Assembly (NCBI RefSeq): GCF_000472445.1
Contig: NZ_AXAJ01000012.1
Coordinates: 1-64,000 of the forward strand
DNA length: 64,000 bases
Reading direction: 5' to 3'
Source of the DNA: Burkholderia sp. WSM2230
GTDB taxonomy: Bacteria > Pseudomonadota > Gammaproteobacteria > Burkholderiales > Burkholderiaceae
Part shown: one piece after another, positions 52,420 to 59,874 of the stretch
How positions within the stretch are numbered: the first letter of the stretch is position 1
How the letters are laid out: each line of letters opens with the position of its first letter
Program-made: the position numbers and the translations under genes
Notes under the pieces: generated by a model
What the model was told of the DNA's origin: nothing
The model's database searches: none
What the model saw: the letters and a program-made list of their open reading frames with translations, nothing else

Positions 52420-53604
52420 TTACAGCGTGTCGAGGATCGAACGCAGCATCGCCATCATCTGGTCGATTTCTTCGTTCGTGACGTTGAGCGCCGGCATGAA
52501 GCGCAGCAGGTTCGGACGCGCCGCATTCAGCAGCAGGCCGTCGGGCTGCATGTCGCGTGCCTTTTCGACGATCTGGTTGCCGATGTCCTTGCCGAGCAGC
52601 AGCGCGCGCAGCAGACCTTCGCCGCGCTCGCCGTTGAAGCCGCGCTCTTCCGACAACTCGAGCAGCTTCGCGCGCAGATATTCGCCGCGCGCGCGCACGC
52701 CTTCGAGGAAGCCAGGCGCGGTGAGTTGCGAGATCACCGAATGGCCGACCGCCGTCATCAACGGATTGCCGTTGTAGGTGCCGCCCTGATCGCCCGCATC
52801 GAACACCGCGACTTCGGCTTTCGAGAGCAGCGCCGCGAGCGGCACGCCGCCGCCGATGCCCTTGCCAAGCGTCATGATGTCCGGCTCGATGCCCGACAGC
52901 TCATACGCGAACAACTTGCCCGCGCGGCCGCAGCCGCTTTGCACTTCGTCGACGATCAGCAGCAGGTTGTGCTTGCGGGTCAGCTCGCGCAGTTGCTGCA
53001 TGAATTCGCGCGTGGCGGGAATCACGCCGCCTTCGCCCTGGATCGGCTCGAGCATCACCGCGACCGTCTTCGCGTTGATGAGCTTTTCCACCGACGCGAT
53101 GTCGTTCAGATCCGCTTTCGGGAAGCCCGGCACTTGCGGCGCGTAGATCGTGTCCCAGCCCGGCTTGCCGCTTGCCGACATGGTGGCGAGCGTGCGGCCA
53201 TGAAAGCTGTGATCGAACGTGATGATTTCGAACGCGCCGTCCTTGAACTTTCTGCCCCACTTGCGCGCGAGCTTGATCGCGCCTTCGTTCGCTTCCGCGC
53301 CGCTGTTCGCGAAGAACACCTTGTCGAAGCAGCTATGTTGCGTGAGCAGACCGGCGAGCTTCGCCATCGGCTCATTGTAGAAAGCCGGCGACGGATTGAA
53401 GAGCAGCTTCGCCTGCGTGTTGAGCGCTTCGATCATGCCTTCGTTGCAGTGACCGAGGCAGTTGACCGCCCAGCCCTGAATGAAGTCCAGGTAGCGCTTG
53501 CCGTTGTTGTCGTAGAGCCACGAGCCCTTGCCGTGCGTGAAAACGATTTCGGGCCGGTTGGTGATGTACATCAGCGACTCGATCGGATACTCATTGAAAT
53601 TCAT
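52420..53604 (-). CDS. argD: Acetylornithine aminotransferase
   Basis: A 394-residue class III PLP aminotransferase that converts N-acetylglutamate semialdehyde to N-acetylornithine in arginine synthesis. The PLP-binding parts are LIVDEVQSGCGRAGKLFAYE and the lysine in DIMTLGKGIGGGVPLAAL; FANSGAEANEGAIKLAR binds the cofactor phosphate. Related omega-aminotransferases look similar, but length, the ARG-type N-terminus (YPIESLMYITNRPEIVFTHGKGSWLYD) and the arginine-codon leader support this call. The start MNFNEYPIE has GGAG 9 bases upstream. Transcription reaches it through a terminator hairpin 46 bases upstream. Confidence 0.88.
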   Translation of the reverse strand: MNFNEYPIESLMYITNRPEIVFTHGKGSWLYDNNGKRYLDFIQGWAVNCLGHCNEGMIEALNTQAKLLFNPSPAFYNEPMAKLAGLLTQHSCFDKVFFANSGAEANEGAIKLARKWGRKFKDGAFEIITFDHSFHGRTLATMSASGKPGWDTIYAPQVPGFPKADLNDIASVEKLINAKTVAVMLEPIQGEGGVIPATREFMQQLRELTRKHNLLLIVDEVQSGCGRAGKLFAYELSGIEPDIMTLGKGIGGGVPLAALLSKAEVAVFDAGDQGGTYNGNPLMTAVGHSVISQLTAPGFLEGVRARGEYLRAKLLELSEERGFNGERGEGLLRALLLGKDIGNQIVEKARDMQPDGLLLNAARPNLLRFMPALNVTNEEIDQMMAMLRSILDTL

Positions 53605-53647
53605 GACGGCAGGCTCCAGACAGCGGGTAAGTTGGATGAGGCGGAAA

Positions 53648-53677
53648 AGCAAAAAAGCCACGGCATGCCGTGGCTTT
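53648..53677 (-). terminator. Attenuator terminator in the argD leader
   Basis: On the minus strand AAAGCCACGG and CCGTGGCTTT pair perfectly around a CATG loop and are followed by TTTTTTGCTTTT. It lies 46 bases before the argD ATG and about 60 bases after the leader stop codon; the closest upstream minus-strand gene ends 215 bases away, and a promoter lies between, so it is placed to stop argD transcription. Confidence 0.85.
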
Positions 53678-53722
53678 CATGATTCGAACAGCTTGCGCTC
53701 TGTATAGCGCGAATCCGTGACG

Positions 53723-53733
53723 AAGCCGGCGGC
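53723..53733 (-). promoter_or_regulatory. Predicted antiterminator strand of the argD attenuator
   Basis: In RNA, GCCGCCGGCUU pairs with AAGCC-A-CGGC of the terminator 5' arm in two blocks (GGCUU with AAGCC; GCCG with CGGC) around a 2x1 internal loop. It begins four bases after the leader stop codon, so a ribosome resting on the stop would cover it. Confidence 0.5.
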
Positions 53734-53737
53734 GTCC

Positions 53738-53788
53738 CTAAGGAAGCGGCGAGCGGCGACGTCGAAGTTCGGACTGGATGCGGTTCAT
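53738..53788 (-). CDS. Arginine-rich leader peptide of argD
   Basis: A 16-codon ORF coding for MNRIQSELRRRRSPLP. Codons 9-12 are four Arg codons in a row (CGA CGT CGC CGC) and codon 3 is also Arg, so five of 16 are Arg in a leader upstream of an arginine-synthesis gene. It lacks a Shine-Dalgarno, but the predicted -10 ends seven bases before the ATG, so it may be translated from a leaderless transcript. By analogy with amino-acid leader peptides, stalling at Arg codons when charged tRNA-Arg is scarce should favour antitermination. The peptide itself is expected to have no function. Confidence 0.6.
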   Translation of the reverse strand: MNRIQSELRRRRSPLP

Positions 53789-53795
53789 GCGCGAA

Positions 53796-53825
53796 AGAAT
53801 ACGACAAGGAAAGCGCTGGTGTAAA
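53796..53825 (-). promoter_or_regulatory. Promoter of the argD leader
   Basis: On the minus strand -35 TTTACA (53820-53825) and -10 TATTCT (53796-53801) are separated by 18 bp; transcription would start at about 53788-53790, i.e. at the leader ATG. Confidence 0.6.
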
Positions 53826-53827
53826 CC

Positions 53828-53849
53828 ATGAATTTGCATGAATTTGCAT
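53828..53849. repeat. Direct repeat just upstream of the argD promoter
   Basis: ATGAATTTGC occurs twice in tandem, followed by AT, ending three bases from the -35 hexamer. Its AT-rich half-palindromic character (GAATTTGCATGAATTTGCAT) suits a regulator site, possibly ArgR, which is only a guess. Confidence 0.5.
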
Positions 53850-53892
53850 CGGTTCATGGCAATGGGCGGCCCGCGGCCCGCGGCGCCCAAGC

Positions 53893-54924
53893 TCAGACCG
53901 CGTTGGCGAGATCCGCTGCGCTCGTGAACGAGTCCGCGTAAAACTCGTCTTCGGGCAGGCCATGATGCTGCGTGAAATCGCGCTGTGCCGATTCCACCAT
54001 CACGGGCGCACCGCACGCATACACCTGGTAGGCCGACAGATCGGGCAGATCCTCAATCACCGCGCGATGCACGAAGCCGACGCGGCCCGTCCACGCATCG
54101 CTCGCGTCCGGCTCCGAGAGCACCGGCACGAACTTGAAGTTCGGAATTTCACGCGCCCATTGCTCGGCGAGCTCGAGCAGATACAGGTCTTTCTTGCGAC
54201 GCGCGCCCCAGTACAGCGTCATCGGGCGGTTCAGGTTCTTGAACACCGCATGCTCGACAATGGCCTTCAGCGGCGCGAAGCCCGTGCCCGAGGCGAGCAG
54301 CACGATCGGCTTGTCCGACTCTTCGCGCAGAAAGAAAGTGCCGAGCGGTGCCTCGAAGCGCAAGATGTCGCGCTCCTTCAACGTGTTGAACACGTGGTCG
54401 GTGAAGGCGCCGCCAGGCATGTGGCGGATATGCAGCTCGATCGGGCCTTCGGCGTGCGGCGCGTTCGCCATCGAATAGCTGCGGCGCTTGCCGTCTTTCA
54501 GGATGAATTCGAGGTACTGGCCGGCCAGATACTGAAGGCGTTCGTTCGCCGGCAGTTGCAGCTTGAGCACGATGACGTCGTCGGCCTTGCGCTCGATTGC
54601 GTTAACACGGCAAGGCAGTTTTTTCACCTGCACGTCGCCCACGCCCGCAACTTCGCGAATGTCGATTTCCAGATCGGAGCACGCCGTTGCGCAGCAGAAG
54701 AGCGCCATGCCGCGCGTCTTTTCGTCGTTCGACAAAGCCGACGACGAGTGCGCACGCTGCTCGACCTGGCCGTTCACCACGGCGCCCTTGCACGAACCGC
54801 ACGCGCCGTTCTTGCAGCCGTACGGCAGGCCGATGCCTTGACGCAAAGCCGCGTTCAGTACCGGTTCGTCCTGTTCTACCTGAAACTGCCGGCCGCTTTG
54901 CCGGAGCGTGACGTTAAATGCCAT
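53893..54924 (-). CDS. CDP-6-deoxy-delta-3,4-glucoseen reductase-like ferredoxin reductase
   Basis: A 343-residue electron-transfer flavoprotein. The N-terminal 95 residues are a plant-type [2Fe-2S] ferredoxin (CKNGACGSCKG, later CCATACSD), and the rest is an FNR-like reductase with the FAD motif RSYSMANAP and the NAD(P) motif VLLASGTGFAPLKAIVEHA. Burkholderia annotation usually names it AscD, though no deoxysugar genes are nearby; it may serve as reductase for another oxygenase or dehydratase. Longer in-frame reading adds 15 unlikely residues. It is the gene upstream of the argD leader on the same strand. Confidence 0.88.
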   Translation of the reverse strand: MAFNVTLRQSGRQFQVEQDEPVLNAALRQGIGLPYGCKNGACGSCKGAVVNGQVEQRAHSSSALSNDEKTRGMALFCCATACSDLEIDIREVAGVGDVQVKKLPCRVNAIERKADDVIVLKLQLPANERLQYLAGQYLEFILKDGKRRSYSMANAPHAEGPIELHIRHMPGGAFTDHVFNTLKERDILRFEAPLGTFFLREESDKPIVLLASGTGFAPLKAIVEHAVFKNLNRPMTLYWGARRKKDLYLLELAEQWAREIPNFKFVPVLSEPDASDAWTGRVGFVHRAVIEDLPDLSAYQVYACGAPVMVESAQRDFTQHHGLPEDEFYADSFTSAADLANAV

Positions 54925-55078
54925 AAGTGTTCGAAAATGGAAAAGTCGGTAATCGTTAATTGGCCGCAAGACCGGTGAGGCCAGTGAGGCCGGCGAAGCC
55001 AGCCAGAGCCGCAGGACCCGCGCCCGGCGACATTGCCGCCCGCTGCCCGCGGCGCCTGACGGCTACAATGCGTGCACC

Positions 55079-56119
55079 ATGAAAGCGACACGAAACTTCC
55101 GCCGTCCGCGCGTGTTGATCGTAGGTTGCGGCGATGTCGGCATGCGCTGCGTGCCCCTGTTGCGGCCGCACGCTCACGTCTTCGCCCTCACCAGTCACGC
55201 CGGGCGCAGCGCCGAATTGCGCGCTGCCGGTGTCTCGCCGCTGGTCGGCGACCTCGACGAGCGCCGCAGCCTGAAACGGCTTGCGGGCCTCGCGCCGACC
55301 GTGCTGCATCTCGCACCCCCGCAGAAGACCGGCGACTACGACCGCCGCACCCGCGCGTTGCTCGCAACCCTGAGTGTGCGCCGCGATTTTGCCTTGCCGC
55401 GCACCGGTGCGAGCTTCGCGCCGATTGGGCGCCTGCGCCGCGCGCGCGCCTCGTGGGCAGCAACGGAACCAGCCAATATTGTACCCGACGGTCTTCGCCG
55501 CGCAGCCGCTTCGCGCGCGCCGCTGCGCTTCGTCTACGCGAGCACGACGGGCGTGTACGGTGATTGCGAAGGCGCGTGGATCGACGAGACGCGCAGTGTC
55601 GAGCCGGCCAATGCGCGGGCGAAGCGGCGAGTGTCCGCCGAGCGCCAACTGCGGCGCGCGACGGCCCGCGGCACGCTTGCCGCGAGCATCGCACGGATTC
55701 CCGGCATTTATGCGGGCAACCGCCTGCCGCTTGCGCGGCTCGAAAAGCGCACGCCTGCATTGATCGCCGCGGACGACGTCTACACCAATCACATTCACGC
55801 CGACGACCTCGCCGCGATCCTCGTGCGCCTCGCCATGCGCGGGCGGCCCGCGCGCGTGATCCATGCGTCCGACGACTCGTCGCTCAAGATGGGCGAGTAC
55901 TTCGATCTAGTCGCGGATGCATTCGGTTTGGCGCGCCCGCCGCGCATTACGCGAGCGCAAGCGGAGGAGCAGATCGAGCCGACCTTGCTGTCGTTCATGC
56001 GCGAGTCGAGGCGGCTCGTGAATCGCCGGCTGAAAGAAGAACTGCGCGTGCGTTTGCGCTATCCGAGTGTCGAGGACTTTCTGCGCGAAGCAGCGGGTGG
56101 CAAGCAGAGCGGGAAGTAA
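55079..56119 (+). CDS. NAD(P)-binding SDR-family protein (epimerase-like)
   Basis: A 346-residue extended short-chain dehydrogenase-like protein. The N-terminal Rossmann motif is VLIVGCGDVGMR, and a Tyr-containing stretch FVYASTTGVYGDCEG follows, as in the YeeZ group. The Tyr-xxx-Lys active site is not clear, so it may bind NAD(P) without classical catalysis. A TACAAT -10 ends nine bases before the ATG and no Shine-Dalgarno is seen, so its mRNA would have almost no leader. It is divergent from the ferredoxin reductase gene. Substrate unknown. Confidence 0.82.
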   Translation: MKATRNFRRPRVLIVGCGDVGMRCVPLLRPHAHVFALTSHAGRSAELRAAGVSPLVGDLDERRSLKRLAGLAPTVLHLAPPQKTGDYDRRTRALLATLSVRRDFALPRTGASFAPIGRLRRARASWAATEPANIVPDGLRRAAASRAPLRFVYASTTGVYGDCEGAWIDETRSVEPANARAKRRVSAERQLRRATARGTLAASIARIPGIYAGNRLPLARLEKRTPALIAADDVYTNHIHADDLAAILVRLAMRGRPARVIHASDDSSLKMGEYFDLVADAFGLARPPRITRAQAEEQIEPTLLSFMRESRRLVNRRLKEELRVRLRYPSVEDFLREAAGGKQSGK

Positions 56120-56294
56120 CGCATGACGCCAGAGCGTGCAGCGCACCAGCCACGTTGCGTGGCCGCGCAGAGTTCTGCAACGCAATAGCAAATGACAAGG
56201 CGCCGGAGCGCGTCCGGAAAGTGCCGGCAAACGTGGCAACGGCTAAGGCGGCTCGGCGTGATTGCGGCACGTCATGCGCCGTTGGCCCTGCCGC

Positions 56295-56483
56295 TCAGGT
56301 GAGCGCCGGCAGCGCCTCGAGCAGCAGAAAACACAGCATCGCGCCGATCAATGCGCCTATCAGATTGGGATGGTATTTGTGCCGCAGCCGCATTGCGATC
56401 AGCAATCCGCCGATCAGCAGCACCCCGAGGCACACAAACGTCACCATCACATACGAGATCATGATTCCGTTATGGACAATCAT
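56295..56483 (-). CDS. Small membrane protein, 62 residues
   Basis: A protein of two hydrophobic helices (ISYVMVTFVCLGVLLIGGLLIA and LIGALIGAMLCFLLLEAL) joined by a basic loop MRLRHKYHP. It has an excellent ribosome binding site (AAGGAGG, 4 bases before the ATG), which supports translation. No family is recognised. It stands alone between an SDR gene and the pseudouridine synthase gene; a role in membrane stress or as partner of a larger membrane protein is conceivable. Confidence 0.75.
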   Translation of the reverse strand: MIVHNGIMISYVMVTFVCLGVLLIGGLLIAMRLRHKYHPNLIGALIGAMLCFLLLEALPALT

Positions 56484-56650
56484 GGCCCCTCCTTGAACGC
56501 TTTGTAGTCTTTGTTTAGACGAGTATAGGGCGAGCCATGACGAACCGCATGCTGCGCCGCAGCGCGCCGCGCACGCAGTGAAACCTCGAATGTGTGCCCG
56601 CGCACATGGGTTTTTCAATGGCGTCAGGCGGTTGCGCAAGCCGTACGGGC

Positions 56651-57370
56651 TTACCCGATCGGTGAAGATCCGAGGGACGCAAGACCGGTTTCATCAAGCC
56701 ATTGCCACGCGCCAGGGGCAAGCGTCGCGGGCAACGCCAGCCCGCCAATGCGCTCGCGATGCAGCGCTTCGCAACGGTTGCCCGCCGCGGCGATCATCCG
56801 CTTGACCTGGTGATACTTGCCTTCCATCACGGTGAGCGCCAGTGAGCGCTCGGCGCGCGCATGCGCTTTCACAGCCGCGACCGGCCTGGAATCGCCATGC
56901 AGCAACACGCCGTTGCGCAACAGGCTCAACTGCGTGTCGTCGACAGGATGGCGTGTGGTCGCCACATACACCTTCGGCACCTTGCGTTTCGGCGACGTGA
57001 ACATGTGGACGAACTTGCCGTCGTCGGAAAGCAGCAGCAATCCGGTTGTGTCCTGATCGAGCCGCCCTACGCATTGCACGCCGCGCTCGGCAAACTGCGG
57101 CGGCAGCAGACTGAACACGCTCAGATGATGCTGCGGATCGCGCGAGCACTCATAGCCCGCCGGCTTGTTGAGCAGCAGATAGGCGCGCTCGCGGTACGGC
57201 CACACGACACCGTCGACGCTGAAGCAGAACGACGCGTCGTCGGCGGGGAAATCGGCATCGGCGTCGGTGCATACGTTTCCGCCGATGGTCACACGAGCGT
57301 CGGCAATCAGCGCGCGGCATTGGCGGCGCGAGCCGAAGCCCTGGGTAAAAAGAATGCTTTCGAGATTCAT
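56651..57370 (-). CDS. rsuA: 16S rRNA pseudouridine synthase, RsuA type
   Basis: A 239-residue pseudouridine synthase that modifies U516 of 16S rRNA in E. coli. It has an N-terminal S4 RNA-binding domain (LESILFTQGFGSRRQCRALIADARVTIGG), the catalytic aspartate in GRLDQDTTGLLLLSDDG and the C-terminal VMEGKYHQVKRMIAAAGN. It is the second synthase of this family in the window; the other, at 20.6 kb, lacks S4. Start MNLESILF. Divergent from the MFS transporter. Confidence 0.92.
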   Translation of the reverse strand: MNLESILFTQGFGSRRQCRALIADARVTIGGNVCTDADADFPADDASFCFSVDGVVWPYRERAYLLLNKPAGYECSRDPQHHLSVFSLLPPQFAERGVQCVGRLDQDTTGLLLLSDDGKFVHMFTSPKRKVPKVYVATTRHPVDDTQLSLLRNGVLLHGDSRPVAAVKAHARAERSLALTVMEGKYHQVKRMIAAAGNRCEALHRERIGGLALPATLAPGAWQWLDETGLASLGSSPIG

Positions 57371-57463
57371 GGCGAGCGAAGAATAACACCGCAAGAAGCG
57401 AGGCGTGCGGTGACGCGATCACGGCGACGATGGTCACTCCTTGGTCCGTTGCAGGAGTCATCG

Positions 57464-58882
57464 ATGCATGTCACGCCGTCTTCCCCTAGTGTGCGTTTGC
57501 CGGCCGCTTTTCGGCGGCTCGCGTGGTCGAACCTGGTCGCGCAGTCCGCGGAGCAGATCAGCCTTGCGGCCGCGCCGCTCGTCGCCGTGTTCGCGCTCGG
57601 CGCCGACGCGCGCGGCACAGGGCTGCTGCAGACCGCCCAGACCCTGCCGTTCCTGTTGCTGTCGATCCCACTCGGCGTGTGGGCCGACCGTCGCTCACGC
57701 CGCACCTTGATGACGCTCGCTGAAAGCTTGCGGGTCGTCGCGATGCTGTGCGTCCTCATGCTTATGGTCACTCACGCGCTCAGCCTGCCCTTGCTCGGCG
57801 CGCTCGGCTTTGTTGCCGCGACGGGTACGGTCGCCTACAACGTGGCCGCGCCATCGCTCGTGCCGGCGCTCGTCTCCCGTGATTCGTACGCGAGCGCCAA
57901 CGGCCGTCTCGAACTTGCGCGCAGCGTCGCATATTCGGCGGGACCGGCGCTAGGCGGCGTGCTCGTCGGATGGATCGGCGCGGGTTGGGCATACGGCTTT
58001 GCGGCGGCGTTGTCGGCGCTTGCGGTGGCCCTGCTCGCGGGATTGCGCGAACCGCCCCGCGCGGCGGCGCCCGCGCGTCACTTCATGCTGGAGTTGCGCG
58101 ACGGCACACGCTTTGTGCTGCGCGATCCGTTGCTGCTTCCAATGCTTGCGACGGCCGTATTTTTCAACCTGGGCTTCTTCGTTCTGCAAGCCGTCTATGT
58201 ACCCTACGCGGTACATCGGCTCGGGCTGTCCGCGTCGGCGGTGGGCATCACGCTCGGCGCCTATGGCGTCGGCATGGTGTGCGGCGCGCTCGCCGCGCCT
58301 GCCGTCGCGCGACGCCTTACCTTTGGGCGCGTGCTGCTGATCGGACCGTCGTGCGGCCTGCTGGCCTCGCTCGTCATGGTCGGGACGCTCGTCGCGCCGT
58401 CGTTCTGGCTCGCACTGCTGAGCTTCTTCCTGCTCGGCGCTGGACCGATTCTATGGGTGGTCGCTTCGACCACGCTGCGCCAGGCCATCACGCCGCAACG
58501 GATGATGGGCCGCGTCTCCGCGCTGAACAGCACCGCGACGTATGGCGCGCGGCCGGCCGGCGCGCTGCTCGGCGCAGCGATCAGCGCGCACTGGAATATG
58601 GACGCCTGCCTCGTCGCGGCGGCAACTGCTTTCTCGTGCAGGCGTCGATTATCGCGATGTCGCCAGCGGCGCGACTCTCACGCATTCCGGAAGGGCCCGC
58701 TGCGGCTTGCTGAAGATCAACTGCTTCGCACACGAAGGCCAGGACAAACCCCTAAAAATGAAAATGAATTTTTTTCTGGACGGTTTCCATGTAAATATAG
58801 TTTCATGCATTCCGCTTACAACTGGAGGCAATCGCCTTCGGCAGCAGTCACTGACAACTATCACGCTCCGTCGCCCGCATGA
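57464..58882 (+). CDS. MFS transporter with a C-terminal frameshift
   Basis: A 12-helix MFS permease of the enterobactin-exporter-like MFS_3 group: NLVAQSAEQISLAAAPLVAVFALGADARGTGLLQTAQTLPFLLLSIPLGVWADRRSRR includes motif A. The ATG has GCAGGAG upstream. Up to ATAF (58633) the frame is normal; then reading becomes CRRRLSRCRQRRDSHAF, Arg-rich and unlike any helix. Moving by one base gives FLVQASIIAMSPAARLSRIP and a stop at 58713, a natural last helix. One C seems missing in the TTC-CTC stretch (58631-58634). So either the gene is damaged or the base was lost in sequencing. The open frame runs on to 58882 over the rpiR start. Confidence 0.82.
   Translation: MHVTPSSPSVRLPAAFRRLAWSNLVAQSAEQISLAAAPLVAVFALGADARGTGLLQTAQTLPFLLLSIPLGVWADRRSRRTLMTLAESLRVVAMLCVLMLMVTHALSLPLLGALGFVAATGTVAYNVAAPSLVPALVSRDSYASANGRLELARSVAYSAGPALGGVLVGWIGAGWAYGFAAALSALAVALLAGLREPPRAAAPARHFMLELRDGTRFVLRDPLLLPMLATAVFFNLGFFVLQAVYVPYAVHRLGLSASAVGITLGAYGVGMVCGALAAPAVARRLTFGRVLLIGPSCGLLASLVMVGTLVAPSFWLALLSFFLLGAGPILWVVASTTLRQAITPQRMMGRVSALNSTATYGARPAGALLGAAISAHWNMDACLVAAATAFSCRRRLSRCRQRRDSHAFRKGPLRLAEDQLLRTRRPGQTPKNENEFFSGRFPCKYSFMHSAYNWRQSPSAAVTDNYHAPSPA
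58760..58806. promoter_or_regulatory. AT-rich probable operator of the RpiR regulator
   Basis: AAAATGAATTTT (58761-58772) with 5-bp arms, inside GAAAA...TTTTC, and the imperfect palindrome ATGTAAATATAGTTTCAT (58789-58806, seven of nine pairs). Motifs of the type GAAA-N-TTTC are bound by RpiR/MurR family proteins. The stretch lies about 70-120 bp before the rpiR start and is strongly AT-rich for this DNA. Confidence 0.45.
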
Positions 58883-59874
58883 TTCATCAACCGTCCGTTG
58901 CTTCCAACCGGGCCGAGCAGGCCATCGCCGCCCGCATCGAAGCGGCTATGCCCACGCTCACGCCCATTCACCGGCGCATGGGTGAATACGTGCTGGCCAA
59001 TCTGTTTCGCGCGGCCACCATGCGGATCGATGAACTGGCGAGCGTGGTCGGCGCCTCGGTCGCTACGGCCAACCGCTTTGCGCGCACGCTCGGCTTCGAC
59101 GGTTATCCGCAGTTCCGCGAGGCGCTCGTGCGCGGCTTCGAGGCGACGCTTGCACCGGTCGAGCGCTTGCGCAGCGCGCAGGAGTCGCTCGCCGCCGGCG
59201 ACGACGTGGTCGACGCGTCGCTCGAACAGGCGGCCAACAATCTGCACCTGACGCGCACCGCAATCGACAACGCCGCCGCCGAAGCCGCGGTCGAGGCGAT
59301 CCTCGCCGCGCGGCGCGTGTTCGTGCTCGGCGCGGGCACGAGCGCGTTTCTCGCCGGGCTGATGGAACACAACCTGATGGCGTATCACGACAACGTGCAG
59401 TCGCTCGCGTTCATCGGCGGTCCGTCGCACGCCGCGCGACGTCTGTTCAATTGCGGCAAGGGCGACCTCGTGATCGGCATCGCGTTTCCGCGTTATGTCG
59501 ACGACACCATAGAACTCGCGCGCCGCGCTGCAACTCGCGGCGCGCGCATCCTTGCGTTGACCGACGGCCCGCGCTCGCCGCTCGCGCAATTCGCCGATCT
59601 GTCGTTGTACGTGCGCTCCGAGCGCCGGCTCGCGGCGAACGCGGACGCGGCCGTGCTTGCCGTGATCGAAGCACTGTGCGACGCGGTCGCGTATCGCGCG
59701 AAACGTTCGGCGAAAGCGGCCGCCGAAGTCACCGAATTCGTGTTGCCGTGGCTCACCGATCCGCTCTCCGTATCCCCGGGTACAGCCGGTGACGCGGCGC
59801 ACGATCCGGCGCGAACTTCGCCTGCGAAATCCCGCAATACAGCAGCCAAACCCAAAGCCAAACTCAAACGATGA
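58879..59874 (+). CDS. RpiR/MurR-family transcriptional regulator
   Basis: A 331-residue regulator with an N-terminal HTH_6 domain (IHRRMGEYVLANLFRAATMRIDELASVVGASVATANRFARTLGFDGYPQFREAL) and a SIS phosphosugar-binding domain (RRVFVLGAGTSAFLAGLMEHNLMAY, then DLVIGIAFPRYVDDTIELARRAATRGARILALTD). The C-terminal tail is Lys/Ala-rich (NTAAKPKAKLKR). It overlaps the isoaspartyl peptidase gene by four bases and is clearly part of the peptide-import operon. An amino sugar or peptide-derived ligand is possible. Confidence 0.92.
   Translation: MIHQPSVASNRAEQAIAARIEAAMPTLTPIHRRMGEYVLANLFRAATMRIDELASVVGASVATANRFARTLGFDGYPQFREALVRGFEATLAPVERLRSAQESLAAGDDVVDASLEQAANNLHLTRTAIDNAAAEAAVEAILAARRVFVLGAGTSAFLAGLMEHNLMAYHDNVQSLAFIGGPSHAARRLFNCGKGDLVIGIAFPRYVDDTIELARRAATRGARILALTDGPRSPLAQFADLSLYVRSERRLAANADAAVLAVIEALCDAVAYRAKRSAKAAAEVTEFVLPWLTDPLSVSPGTAGDAAHDPARTSPAKSRNTAAKPKAKLKR

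Noticed and set aside
54956..55864. 302-codon minus-strand ORF opposite the SDR gene
   Set aside because: Ala/Arg-rich shadow frame; the plus strand has a Rossmann motif.
56861..57463. In-frame N-terminal extension of the MFS transporter
   Set aside because: It is antisense to the RsuA gene; the ATG at 57464 has a good ribosome binding site and begins the transporter family sequence.
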